From JAWKUK01 sp041398605 (GTDB lineage: Bacteria; Planctomycetota; UBA1135; GCA-002686595), in the NCBI GenBank assembly GCA_041398605.1, contig JAWKUK010000015.1:140679-204678 (forward strand): a DNA stretch of 64,000 bases. The letters are read 5' to 3'. A program made the translations under genes and the position numbers. The notes beneath the pieces are model-generated. The model was given only the letters and a program-made list of their open reading frames with translations. It did not search any database and was not told the origin of the DNA. Of this stretch, positions 37,232-46,277 are shown in pieces (the stretch's first letter is position 1; the number at the start of each line of letters is the position of its first letter).

Positions 37232-39307
37232 CTACCTGTGCGGCGGCCGGATCGGGGTCGGCCCAGGCGCCGGCGGCACGTTCGGTGCCGGGCGAACGGT
37301 CCGCCTAGGCGGCGCGAAGGCCCGCGCATGCTCGCGCCCGTCCGGGTGACATTGGTAACACGCGCTGCTCTGCCAGACGTAGTTCTGCACGCCCTGGTGC
37401 TCGCCGGCCATCGATGACTGCCGGTGCTCGTGGCAGTGGGTGCAGCTAAACGTGCTGGTGTTGTTCGGCACCAGGTGACACTCGTTGCATGCAAAGTTGC
37501 GGTGGTCGCCGCTCGTGATCGGGAACCACGTGTGATTGAACGTCGCGCCCTCCCACATTGTCGTGCCGTGGCAGTCCTGGCAGCTCGTCGGATACCCGAG
37601 CGAAGTGTGGTTCGGGCTCGTCGTCCCGTTGAACTCGCTCTGGTGGCACGCGACACAGGCCGAGGGCGTGCCAGAGAACACCCCGCCGCCGTGGCACGAG
37701 GCACAGGTCGCCGTGGCGTGCGCGCCCGTCAGCTCGAACGACGAGTGATCGAACTCTGCGCCGTCCCACGTCGTCGTCGAGTGGCAGTCCTGACACGACG
37801 TGGGGAACCCCGCCGTGGTGTGGTTCGGGTCCGTCGTGTTGTTGTACTCCGCCTGGTGACACGCGACGCACGTCGTCGGGGTCCCGGCGTAGACACCGCC
37901 ACCGTGGCACGCGTTGCAGCTCGTTGCCGCGTGCGCGCCCGTCAACGCCCAAGACGAGTGATCGAACGCAGCTCCTTGCCAGGTCGTCGTGCCGTGACAC
38001 TGATCACACGACGTCGGGAAGCCCATCGCCGTATGGTTCGGATTGGTCGTCCCCTGGAAGTCTCCCAGGTGACACCCGACACAGGTCGAGGGCGTACCCG
38101 AGAACACCCCCCCGCCGTGGCACGCGTTGCAGCTCGCCGCGCCGTGCGCGCCTGTGAGCGCGAAGGACGAGTGCGCGAACGTCGACGGCGTCCACCCCGT
38201 CGTCGTGTGGCAGTCCTGACACGTGGTCGCGAACCCCGCCGTCCCGTGGCTCGGATCCGAGGTCTGATTGAAGTCCGTCTGGTGACAGCCCACACAGGTC
38301 GCAGGCGTCCCCTGGAAGACACCGCCGCTGTGGCACTCGTTGCAGCTCGTCTGCCGGTGTGCACCAGTCAGCGGCCAGTTGGAGTGGTCGAACGCTGCGC
38401 CGCTCCACGTCGACGTCGTGTGACACTGCTGGCACGTCATCGGGAAGCTCAGAGACGCGTGCGAGGGGTTTGTCGTCGCTTGATAGTCCGCCGTGTGGCA
38501 GCCGGCGCAGTCCGATCGGGTCCCTGCGAACTGATTGCCGACGTGGCACTGGCTGCAATCGAGGCCCGCGTGTCCGCCCTCGAGCGGGAACCCCGCGTGC
38601 ACAAAGCCCGCCGCGCCAAACGTCGAGACCTGGTGACAGTCATCGCAGCTCGCCGTCCAGCCGAGCGCGACGTGGTTCGGCTCCAACGCGCGCGAGAGGT
38701 CCTTCGTGTGGCAGCTCGCGCAGGACGTGTCGAGCGGCTCCATCACACCCGCCTCAATCCCGACATGGCAATCACGGCAGGCCGCGGCCGCGTGCGGGCC
38801 GAGCAGAGGGAACCGCGTCGCCGCGTGCGCCAAGATCTCTTCGTCGACGCGCCAATCCTGCTGGCCGTGGCAATCGCCGCAGTTCGTGCCGCGCGCGCCC
38901 TGGTGCACGTCGTTGTGGCAGCCGATGCAGCCGCGCTGCGAGAACGCCTGCACCGGGCCACGGTCGTTGTGACAGCGCAGGCACTGCGCCGCTGCGTGCG
39001 CGCCCTCGAGCGGGACGCCAGTCTCCGCCGCGTGATCAAACGTAAAGTCTGCACGCAGCTCCGACCAAGCGCCTTCGACGTGACAGAGCCGACAGTCCGC
39101 CGGGAACGACGCGTGCGGGATGACGAGGCCGCGCTCGCTCCACCAGCCGTTCTGCGAGCCCTGCTGGTCGCGCCAAGCGTCCTCGACCCCGCTCCCGGCC
39201 CGCTCCGCGACCTGACCACCCACACACGCTGCTGCGACGAGCGCGAACAGCACCGCGAGGCGGGCGCGCAGGTTCGGTCGTTCTTCCCGTTCGTTGATTC
39301 GTGCCAT
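37232..39307 (-). CDS. 25-heme c-type cytochrome, probable outer-membrane lipoprotein
   Basis: 691 residues from ATG 39307 (the frame extends to 39463 but with Thr/Arg-rich sequence that overlaps the porin gene). The signal sequence ends LVAAACVGG, a weak lipobox. I count 25 CxxCH motifs. From about residue 255 the protein is built of tandem 71-residue repeats with three hemes each, with anchors GTPATCVGCH, GTPSTCVGCH, GTPTTCVACH and GTPSACVACH and in between GFPTSCQDCH and FDHSSWALTGAH. A Pro/Arg-rich tail follows the last heme. The porin gene's stop is 4 bases upstream of the start codon, so the two are a pair. Probably transfers electrons across or outside the outer membrane. Confidence 0.92.
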   Translation of the reverse strand: MARINEREERPNLRARLAVLFALVAAACVGGQVAERAGSGVEDAWRDQQGSQNGWWSERGLVIPHASFPADCRLCHVEGAWSELRADFTFDHAAETGVPLEGAHAAAQCLRCHNDRGPVQAFSQRGCIGCHNDVHQGARGTNCGDCHGQQDWRVDEEILAHAATRFPLLGPHAAAACRDCHVGIEAGVMEPLDTSCASCHTKDLSRALEPNHVALGWTASCDDCHQVSTFGAAGFVHAGFPLEGGHAGLDCSQCHVGNQFAGTRSDCAGCHTADYQATTNPSHASLSFPMTCQQCHTTSTWSGAAFDHSNWPLTGAHRQTSCNECHSGGVFQGTPATCVGCHQTDFNQTSDPSHGTAGFATTCQDCHTTTGWTPSTFAHSSFALTGAHGAASCNACHGGGVFSGTPSTCVGCHLGDFQGTTNPNHTAMGFPTSCDQCHGTTTWQGAAFDHSSWALTGAHAATSCNACHGGGVYAGTPTTCVACHQAEYNNTTDPNHTTAGFPTSCQDCHSTTTWDGAEFDHSSFELTGAHATATCASCHGGGVFSGTPSACVACHQSEFNGTTSPNHTSLGYPTSCQDCHGTTMWEGATFNHTWFPITSGDHRNFACNECHLVPNNTSTFSCTHCHEHRQSSMAGEHQGVQNYVWQSSACYQCHPDGREHARAFAPPRRTVRPAPNVPPAPGPTPIRPPHR
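37500..38540 (-). repeat. Tandem 213-bp coding repeats in the 25-heme cytochrome
   Basis: About five units of 71 codons, each encoding three CxxCH motifs. Unit anchors on the plus strand fall near 38515, 38300, 38088, 37878 and 37662, a spacing of about 213 bp. The units are diverged at the protein level but clearly homologous, so the gene grew by internal duplication. Confidence 0.8.
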
Positions 39308-39311
39308 GACG

Positions 39312-40976
39312 TCAGAAGCTCCGTTGCAGCGTGAAATCGAGCGAGATCGCGTCCTGGTCGTCTCCGAAGCGCTGTGCGCCATCGAGGTAGAGGTACCAGC
39401 CGTCGCCGAAGGCGCCGCTCCAACCGGCGCGCAGCGCGCCCTGTTGCAACTGGTCCGTGCCACCGTTGGTGTCGAGCCGATCGTAGAGGCCGAAGTCGAG
39501 GCCCGCCGACCAACGCCCGCCGAGGCCGGGCCCGCTCACGCGTGTCCGCACACCGACGATGTTCCCGTCGCGATTGTCCGAATAGAAGAGGGCGCCCGAA
39601 CCGCGATCGATCACGTCGCCGTCGAAGCGCCGGTCGTAGCCGACATCGGCCCACCCGCCGTCGGCCTCGTCATCGGTCCATACGCCGATGCGCCCGTTCC
39701 AAGTCCCGCGGTCGCCGTGCGGGACCCACGTCGAGAACGATGCCGTGGTCGTGTTGGCGTCGCGCAGCTCCTCGGCGGTGAAGTCCTGCGCGCGATAGCG
39801 CCGCAGCGACGGGAACTTCACCTGGGAGAGATCGAGGCGCGCCCCCGCGCCGCTCTCGAACGTCCGGGTCAAGCTCGCGCGCGCTTCGGTCAGCTCTGCA
39901 CCGCTCGACTTTCCGACGTCGTCCGAGCGATACAGATCGATCCACGTGGTCGCGTCCGCGCGCCACGCGAGCCCGTCCGTCCAGCGCGCGCGCGCGAGGA
40001 AGAGGTCGCGGTCCTGCTGTCCGTCGAACCACGTCTCTTGGAGCGCGAGGCCGAGCTCACCGCGGCGCTCCTCGGCGAAGGGGATCAGAGCCCAGAGCGC
40101 GACCTGCGGCGCGTTCTCGACGCTGCGCTCGCGATCGAGGGCGGGCTGCGAACCGACCGACGCGCCGATCCGCACGCCGTTGTCGAGGCGCTGGGACGCC
40201 TCCACCCCGTCGAGCAACCCGAGCTCCGGGAACGCGTACTGCAGGAAGCGCCCGACCTCATAGCGGCGCGGCTCGTCGCGGGTGCCGCCCCACTCGTACG
40301 ACAGCTCGTCGACGCGCAAGAACGTGTTGGAGTCGTCCTCGAGCGCCGGGTCCGAGAAGTCCGTGCGCTCTGCCCGCAGCTCGACGCCGACGTGCATGCG
40401 CCCGCCGCGCCCGAACGGGTTCTGCCCCTCCAACGCGAGCCCGACTCGTCCGACCGCGTCATCGCGCGGCAGCGCGCCGTCGTCCTTCAAGAAGTAGCCG
40501 CCGAGCGTCCCCCGGCCGGTCCAGGTGCTGGGCCGCTCGTCAGGGCGCGGACCCGTGACCTCCGCCAACAGGGGCAGGCCGTCCTCCCACTGGTCGTCGG
40601 GGTTGTGCCATACCGGCGGCGGCAGACCCTCGACGCGCGCCGCGTTCGGGTCAGGGAAACGGTCCGCGGGGAGCCGGAGGATCCCGGGCGCGCCCGGCGC
40701 GAGGTCCGACACTGCCGCGCTGAGGACGACGGTCGCCGCGTCCGCCGAGACAGAGCGCACGGTCCCCCGGACCTCGGGCTGCCCGAGCGGTCGCAGAACG
40801 ACGACGTCCCCGGGCTCGGCCCCGGCGTTGGTGCCGCGGTCGATCTCGACGACATTGCCCCGCACAGCCAGGACCCGAACCTCGACCTCGACGTCCTGCA
40901 ACGGCGCGACACATGCCGCCGGCGCGGCGCAGGTCAGGAGCGAGAGTGAAAACGCGAACATAGGGGTCAGCGGCAC
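39312..40976 (-). CDS. Outer-membrane beta-barrel porin of the multiheme cluster
   Basis: 554 residues. After a signal sequence (MFAFSLSLLTCAAPAACVAP) comes a small periplasmic beta-domain (VLAVRGNVVEIDRGTNAGAEPGDVVV, FlgT/flgA-like) and then about 400 residues of alternating amphipathic strands ending in Phe (DAISLDFTLQRSF). This resembles the barrels that sheath multiheme cytochromes in MtrB/Pcc systems in arrangement, not in detectable sequence. The 25-heme cytochrome gene follows 4 bases later, and the 26-heme gene precedes by 124 bases. It probably holds or exposes a cytochrome at the outer membrane. Confidence 0.78.
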   Translation of the reverse strand: MPLTPMFAFSLSLLTCAAPAACVAPLQDVEVEVRVLAVRGNVVEIDRGTNAGAEPGDVVVLRPLGQPEVRGTVRSVSADAATVVLSAAVSDLAPGAPGILRLPADRFPDPNAARVEGLPPPVWHNPDDQWEDGLPLLAEVTGPRPDERPSTWTGRGTLGGYFLKDDGALPRDDAVGRVGLALEGQNPFGRGGRMHVGVELRAERTDFSDPALEDDSNTFLRVDELSYEWGGTRDEPRRYEVGRFLQYAFPELGLLDGVEASQRLDNGVRIGASVGSQPALDRERSVENAPQVALWALIPFAEERRGELGLALQETWFDGQQDRDLFLARARWTDGLAWRADATTWIDLYRSDDVGKSSGAELTEARASLTRTFESGAGARLDLSQVKFPSLRRYRAQDFTAEELRDANTTTASFSTWVPHGDRGTWNGRIGVWTDDEADGGWADVGYDRRFDGDVIDRGSGALFYSDNRDGNIVGVRTRVSGPGLGGRWSAGLDFGLYDRLDTNGGTDQLQQGALRAGWSGAFGDGWYLYLDGAQRFGDDQDAISLDFTLQRSF

Positions 40977-41100
40977 ATGCCGTGCCGGGCTCTACTTCAG
41001 TGTCGACTGCGGCGCCACGGCGCAGGCGTGACCCCAATGAAATGGTTGTGTCCAAGCTCCGTCAGTGGCATGCACGCGCTGCTTTGGGCCGCCTCCACGC

Positions 41101-43632
41101 TCACTTGCGCTCACGCCCAGTCGTGCCGTGGCAATCGGCGCACGCGGTCCCGAGCGGGCGATAGCGCACGAGCTCTCGTCCGTCCCTCGTGCGCGCAGGG
41201 CGGTGACACGCCGCGCAGGCCAGCGGCGCGTGTGTCTCGTCCAGAGGGAAGCGCGTATCGGTCGCGTGGTCGAACTCGAGCTCCTTGAACGACGCCTCCG
41301 GCGTATGGCAACGCGCGCAGTCGGTCGCCCCAGCCACCTGGAACTGGCCGCCGTGCGGGTCCTGGTGACACGCCGCGCAGCTCAAACCGAGCACCGGACC
41401 ATGCGACCGGCCCGTCGCGTTGGGCGCGAGCGGCGCATGGCACTTCGCACAGGCAAGGTCAGCGTGGCGCCCGACGAGCGTGAAGCCGGTCCAGTCGTGG
41501 TCGAACGTCCGCGGGACGCGGAAGCTCACCTCAGCATGGCAGCGGGCGCAGCCGACGCGGCCTTCGACGAGCGCCGGCGCATGGACGTCGTAGCGCTCGC
41601 CGTGCGGGTTCTCGTGGCACGTCGCGCAGCGGTCGAGCGGCCCGGAGAAGTGCTCGGCGACGACCCCGAGGCGACGCGCGACGCGGCCATCGCGGATCGA
41701 TTCTTGGTTGGGCGCGACCCCCTCGCCGTGGCAACGGATACAGGGCGTCTCACCGTGCGCGCCGCGCAGCTCGAAGCCCGTCCAACTGCCATGGTCGAAG
41801 CGCGAGGGCGGCACCTCCGCGAAGTCCGTCGTCGTGTGGCACCGCGCACACCCGACGCGACCGTCGACGAGGGAGGCCACCTGAACCGCCTCGAAGCGCC
41901 CGTCGTGGGGATCGCCGTGGCACGCGGTGCAGGCGGCCAGCTCCGCCCGCGACGCGCCAGGGCGGAACGAGGCCGCGACGGGGCCGAGACGTCGGCCGCC
42001 GTTTGGCTCGGGCAAGTGGCAGACCTGGCACGCGACCGCGGCATGCGCACCGGCGAGGGCGTACCCCGTCCACCGTGCATGCTCGAAGCCCTCGGCTGGG
42101 CCGCGGAATGAGGTCGTATCGTGACACCGCGCGCAGCCCGCTGGTTCTTGCGCGACGTTCGCCGCGACGCCGCGACCTGCCGCCGGTGCTGGGCCGGTGG
42201 CCGGTACCGTGGCCGTGGCCGCCGCACGGTCGAACGTGCCCCCGTGGACGTCCTCGTGGCAGCTAGCGCAGGCGCGAGGCGTCCCCGCGAAGCGCGCGCT
42301 GGCGACGGCACCGGGCGCTGCCGCAGGGTCCGCCGGGTGACATTGGTTGCACGCCACGTCCGTGTGCGCGCCGTCGAGCGCAAAGCCCGCCGCAGCGTGC
42401 GCGGCAGCGTCGAAGGTGTGCGCCGCGAAGGTCGTCACCGTGTGGCACTGCGCGCACAGCCCTGGCTGTGCGAGCGCGTCGCCGAACTGGCCTCGATGGG
42501 GATCGTCGTGGCACGTCGCGCACGCGCTCGCCGCGCGCGCCGTCGCCGACTTGGAGTGACGCTCGTCGAACGGCAAGCTCGGGTCGTGGCACCCTTCGCA
42601 AGCGACCGCGGCGTGTGCGTCGACGAGGGCGAACCCGACCGCCGCGTGCGCGGCCCGCGTGTGCGCCTCCTCGGCCGCAGCAAAGCCCCGCAGCTCTGGC
42701 GAGTGACACGTCGCACAGGTCGAACCCTGCGCGGCCACAAACGCGACGCCGTGCGGCGAGTCGTGACACTCCGCGCAGCTTCGGACCGCCGTCGGCGCGC
42801 CGTTCGTCTGCCGCGCGAGAGGGACCGAGGCGCCGGACGGCGCGGCAGCCGCTTCAGCTTCGATCGCATGCGCGCTGCCGGGGACGTGGCAATCGACGCA
42901 GGCGTGCCCAGCGTGCGCGCCTGCCAGCGGGAAGGCGGCGGTGTGCTCGAACAGGGCAGCCTCCGCGAACGGACGCTCTTGCCCGTGGCAGTCGGCGCAC
43001 GAAGCGCCGAAGCGCCCCTCATGGGGGTCTCGGTGGCACGTCGCGCACGCCTGTTGGAGGCCGATGAAGCGCCCGTGCTTCACGGCGTGATCGTCGGGCA
43101 ATTCGAGGCCCTGCGCGAGCGTCCCGACCGCCGCATCCGCCTTCTTGTGACATGCGACGCACGCGAGGTCCGAGTGCGCCCCCACCAGGTTGAACGACAG
43201 GCTCTGGTGGTCGTATGCCTCGCGCGTCGCGAAGCCAGCGAGCTCGAACGTCTCGGCCGAGAACGGCGCGACGTCGCGGCCCAGGTGCTCGCCATGGCAG
43301 CGCCCGCAGTCCGATGCGTTCTCGAGGGTCCCGTGGAAGCCCTTGGTCGCAGCCAGCTGTTCACCAATCGGCGTGTGACAATGGACACACGCGCGCTGCA
43401 TCGCCTCGATGCCGCCCTGCGCGCTCTCGCCGTGGCAACCGGCGCAGCCCGACGCGCCAGCGAGCTCCGGCTGCGCGGCATGGACCTGCGAGATTGGCCC
43501 TGGTCCTGGCGCGTGCTGGGCAGTGTGGATGGCGAACCAAGTGACCAGCGATGCGCTCACGATCCCGAACCACAGGCGCGGGTCCGCGACTCGAGCCCCG
43601 AACGAGCGCTTCTCAGGTGCAGGAGACTTCAT
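41101..43632 (-). CDS. 26-heme c-type cytochrome, membrane-anchored
   Basis: 843 residues from ATG 43632, which overlaps the stop of the upstream gene (ATGA). The N-terminus has one hydrophobic anchor (LWFGIVSASLVTWFAIH), and 26 CxxCH motifs follow. Recurrent elements are CATCHxDPHxGxF and CARCHTTTDF with GAHAAVACxxCH between, the doubled-heme pattern of cytochrome c3/c7-like repeats. Many distal His residues (GAH, FDH, DPH) suggest bis-His ligation. Located next to the b-heme/flavin fusion that likely supplies its electrons. Size is far above usual decaheme proteins. Confidence 0.92.
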   Translation of the reverse strand: MKSPAPEKRSFGARVADPRLWFGIVSASLVTWFAIHTAQHAPGPGPISQVHAAQPELAGASGCAGCHGESAQGGIEAMQRACVHCHTPIGEQLAATKGFHGTLENASDCGRCHGEHLGRDVAPFSAETFELAGFATREAYDHQSLSFNLVGAHSDLACVACHKKADAAVGTLAQGLELPDDHAVKHGRFIGLQQACATCHRDPHEGRFGASCADCHGQERPFAEAALFEHTAAFPLAGAHAGHACVDCHVPGSAHAIEAEAAAAPSGASVPLARQTNGAPTAVRSCAECHDSPHGVAFVAAQGSTCATCHSPELRGFAAAEEAHTRAAHAAVGFALVDAHAAVACEGCHDPSLPFDERHSKSATARAASACATCHDDPHRGQFGDALAQPGLCAQCHTVTTFAAHTFDAAAHAAAGFALDGAHTDVACNQCHPADPAAAPGAVASARFAGTPRACASCHEDVHGGTFDRAAATATVPATGPAPAAGRGVAANVAQEPAGCARCHDTTSFRGPAEGFEHARWTGYALAGAHAAVACQVCHLPEPNGGRRLGPVAASFRPGASRAELAACTACHGDPHDGRFEAVQVASLVDGRVGCARCHTTTDFAEVPPSRFDHGSWTGFELRGAHGETPCIRCHGEGVAPNQESIRDGRVARRLGVVAEHFSGPLDRCATCHENPHGERYDVHAPALVEGRVGCARCHAEVSFRVPRTFDHDWTGFTLVGRHADLACAKCHAPLAPNATGRSHGPVLGLSCAACHQDPHGGQFQVAGATDCARCHTPEASFKELEFDHATDTRFPLDETHAPLACAACHRPARTRDGRELVRYRPLGTACADCHGTTGRERK

Positions 43633-46010
43633 CGGGCGACCTCGAATCCAATGCGACCGTAACGAACCGCCATCACGATGTGCACGACAACGAGCAGGAC
43701 CATCAAGAGCGCCACCCAGCGGTGAAGATAGCGCCACGACGCCATCAGCGCGCGCAGCTCGTCGAACCACGTCGCGGCGAGGGCGGCGCGGTGACTGCGA
43801 CGCGCGAGCACGAGCAGCGAGCTCACGCGCCCAGGCGGGACACCCTCTCGCGCTCCAAGCGCGCGCAGCTCGCGGACCGCGCGCCTCAGCGCGAAGCCCG
43901 ACGAGATGACACCGCGCACCCGCGCCGGCAGGCTGCGCGAGAAGTGCGTGGCCGCGACGAGCTCTGCGACGCGCGCGCGCACACGATCGCGGAACTCGGG
44001 GTGGTCACCCTCCCATTCCTGATCCAGCGCGGCGAGCCGCGATTGCACCTCTTCCAACGCGAGCTCACGCCCCGAAGCGGCGCGGGGGACAAACGCGTAG
44101 AGGTAGCGCCCAATGGCGCCGGTGACGACCAAGACCCCGAGCGAGATGAGCGCCCGACCGCCCGTCGTTACGCGTGGCTGAAAGCCGCCGTGCACGAGCG
44201 CGAGCAAGAGCGCCGTGACACCGGTCGCCACGTGCACCGTCATCCAGATTCGCAGCGAGCCCCACTCGAAGCGCATGTTGCGGCGCACGAGATACGCGAG
44301 GTTCAGCACGATCGCGAGGGCCGCCCCGATGCCCAGCCCGAGCCCGACCGCGCGAGCGGGACGCAGCCAGCCGTGATCGACATGGCGCGCGCGCGCGACC
44401 GCGCTCAATGTGTAGTAGTCCTGGTGCGCGTACGCCCAGGCCGTTGCAGCGGCCGCGATCAAGGCGGCGCCGAAGAGCGCCGGGACGATCCCTGTGCCGC
44501 GCTCGCCAGGCAGCTCGACGGGCGCGCGCAGCGCGGGGTCGAAGCTCACGCCGCAGCGCGCCAGGAGCTCGAACGGAGCCTCGCCCCCAGCGAAGACAAA
44601 GACGTCGTCGTTGCGAATGCTCTGGGCTGCGCCCTGCGCGTCGCGCAAGACGACGCGGTCGGGCGTGATCTCCGCGACCTCAGAGCCGAAGAGCGCGCTG
44701 AGCTTGCCATCAGCGAGGGCTGCGTGGATGCGGCTCTCGTTCGCGGCTTTCAGGCGGAAGAACGCGGTCTTGCGGTAGGACAGCGTCACGGTCGTTCCAG
44801 GCTGAGCCGAGAGCCCGAGCGCCGCCTCGACCGCGCTGTCCCCGCCGCCGACGACGAGCACGTGCTTGCCTGCGTAGCTGCGCGCGTCGAGCAGCGAATA
44901 GGAGACCTTCGCGAGCTCCTCGCCAGGCACGCCGAGCTTGCGGGGCGAGCCGCGGCGCCCAAGCGCCAAGCAGACGTTGCGGGCCCGATAGGCCCCGTCG
45001 CTCGTCGCCACAGTCAGGACATCGCCGGCGTCGGAGCGCTCGCGGGTGACGCCCTCCAGCCTCCCGCCGAGGCGCAGGGGCAGCGCGTACTCCTTTACGA
45101 GGCCGTCCCAAAGCTCGATGAGCTGCTCCTTCTCGTACGTGGCCTCGGTCAGGGTGCCGTACAGCGGGAGCTGCATCGGCTGCGTCATGACGAGCTTCTG
45201 ACGCGGATAGCTCGCCACCGTGCCGCCGAGCCGCGGCGCTTGCTCGAGCAGGAGGAAGTCGAGGCCCGCCTCGCGCGCGGCGAGGGCGCACGCGATCCCC
45301 GCGGGGCCAGCGCCGACGATGACGAGGTCGTGCACGCCCGACGCCCGCGAGCCGGGCGACGCGTGCGAGCGGCGCGCGACCTCGCGTCCGACGCTGCTGC
45401 CTTGGGTGACCGCCGTGCGCACGAGGGCGAAGCCGGTCACTTCGCCGGCGAGGAACACCCCCTGGTTCCCGACGGCCTCCAGGTCGTCGCCGAGCGCGGG
45501 CAGGTCCGTGCGCACCTTGACGTCGTTCATCGTCAACGCGATGGCGTCGACGGGGCACGCCGTAGCGCAGCGCCCATGGCCGACACAGCGCGCACCGTGG
45601 ACCACTCTGGCCTGGCCGAGCAGCACTTCGAGCACGCCCTCCTCTGGACACGCGCTCACGCAGAGGCCGCAGCCCAAGCAGCGCGACAGGTCGACGTGCG
45701 GGTACTGCAAGCGCGCGCGGTCGCTGCCGCGCTCGCGCGCCACGGCGACCTCCGCGGAGACCTTCTCGCGGACGGACTGCTCGCGCGCGCGGGCCCACCA
45801 AGCGAGGCCCGCGAGCACGACCGCGAAGGCGGCAGGGATCAGGAGACCGGACAAGGCAGCGAGCGCCTCGGCGGAGCGCCGGCGCGGAGGGTGATGCGAG
45901 GGGGAGAGACGAACATGGGGCGGTCGCGTGGCGTCCAGATCCTGGACGTCCGTCCAGGTCCGGGACGGGGGTGCGGACGAGGGCCTGCGGGCTGGGGGCT
46001 GCCGTGGCAC
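43629..46010 (-). CDS. Ferredoxin - flavin disulfide-reductase-like - cytochrome b membrane fusion protein
   Basis: Up to 793 residues (GTG 46010; the real start may be later, since the first 45 residues are Pro/Arg-rich). Order: one TM helix, a 2x[4Fe-4S] domain (CLGCGLCVSACPEEG and CVGHGRCATACP), an FAD/NAD(P) two-dinucleotide-fold domain of the YpdA/thioredoxin-reductase type (DLVIVGAGPAGIACALAA and HVLVVGGGDSAVEAALGL), and a C-terminal membrane domain. In the last part His pairs in helices (WMTVHVATGVTALLLALVHG; YLHRWVALLMVLLVVVHIVM) fit b-type heme ligation. The protein could take electrons from NAD(P)H or ferredoxin into membrane hemes and on to the cytochromes encoded downstream (4-base overlap). 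Confidence 0.85.
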   Translation of the reverse strand: MPRQPPARRPSSAPPSRTWTDVQDLDATRPPHVRLSPSHHPPRRRSAEALAALSGLLIPAAFAVVLAGLAWWARAREQSVREKVSAEVAVARERGSDRARLQYPHVDLSRCLGCGLCVSACPEEGVLEVLLGQARVVHGARCVGHGRCATACPVDAIALTMNDVKVRTDLPALGDDLEAVGNQGVFLAGEVTGFALVRTAVTQGSSVGREVARRSHASPGSRASGVHDLVIVGAGPAGIACALAAREAGLDFLLLEQAPRLGGTVASYPRQKLVMTQPMQLPLYGTLTEATYEKEQLIELWDGLVKEYALPLRLGGRLEGVTRERSDAGDVLTVATSDGAYRARNVCLALGRRGSPRKLGVPGEELAKVSYSLLDARSYAGKHVLVVGGGDSAVEAALGLSAQPGTTVTLSYRKTAFFRLKAANESRIHAALADGKLSALFGSEVAEITPDRVVLRDAQGAAQSIRNDDVFVFAGGEAPFELLARCGVSFDPALRAPVELPGERGTGIVPALFGAALIAAAATAWAYAHQDYYTLSAVARARHVDHGWLRPARAVGLGLGIGAALAIVLNLAYLVRRNMRFEWGSLRIWMTVHVATGVTALLLALVHGGFQPRVTTGGRALISLGVLVVTGAIGRYLYAFVPRAASGRELALEEVQSRLAALDQEWEGDHPEFRDRVRARVAELVAATHFSRSLPARVRGVISSGFALRRAVRELRALGAREGVPPGRVSSLLVLARRSHRAALAATWFDELRALMASWRYLHRWVALLMVLLVVVHIVMAVRYGRIGFEVAR

Positions 46011-46222
46011 CCAGGGGTGACCCTCGCACGGGCTATGCCACAGGTGTCCGACAGCGGTGCAGTGCGATCATCGACACGCCGCGCACGATCCTGAGGTGAC
46101 CTCCGAGCCATCCCGGCCGAGCGGGCGCGCTCTCCCAGCGCACGACACGTCCAGGACACCTCCGCGCCCCGGGGTCTGAGGGGGCAAAGCCAGCTCCGGC
46201 GACGAGCGCGCCCGCAACGCAA

Positions 46223-46246
46223 GAGGGGCGCCCCCCGGCGCCCCTC
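46223..46246 (-). terminator. Terminator hairpin after the SGNH hydrolase gene
   Basis: Perfect 10-bp stem GAGGGGCGCC/GGCGCCCCTC with a 4-base loop, 31 bases beyond the stop at 46278 on the minus strand. A short T-containing run (cttgcgttgc) follows on that strand. Confidence 0.6.
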
Positions 46247-46277
46247 CCCATGGTCCGTCTGGCCTGCCGCAGCTCGC

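Noticed and set aside
37500..38540. Regular repeats considered as a CRISPR array
   Set aside because: The period is 213 bp, the units are coding with CxxCH motifs, and there are no short identical repeats with unique spacers.
43551..46094. 847-residue plus-strand ORF
   Set aside because: Antisense to the ferredoxin/flavin/cytochrome-b gene; composition (Arg, Ala, Glu, Asp) and lack of motifs mark it as a shadow.
46010..46094. Upstream extension of the redox fusion protein
   Set aside because: No family similarity, and the first 45 residues are already Pro/Arg-rich; the true start may even be downstream of 46010.
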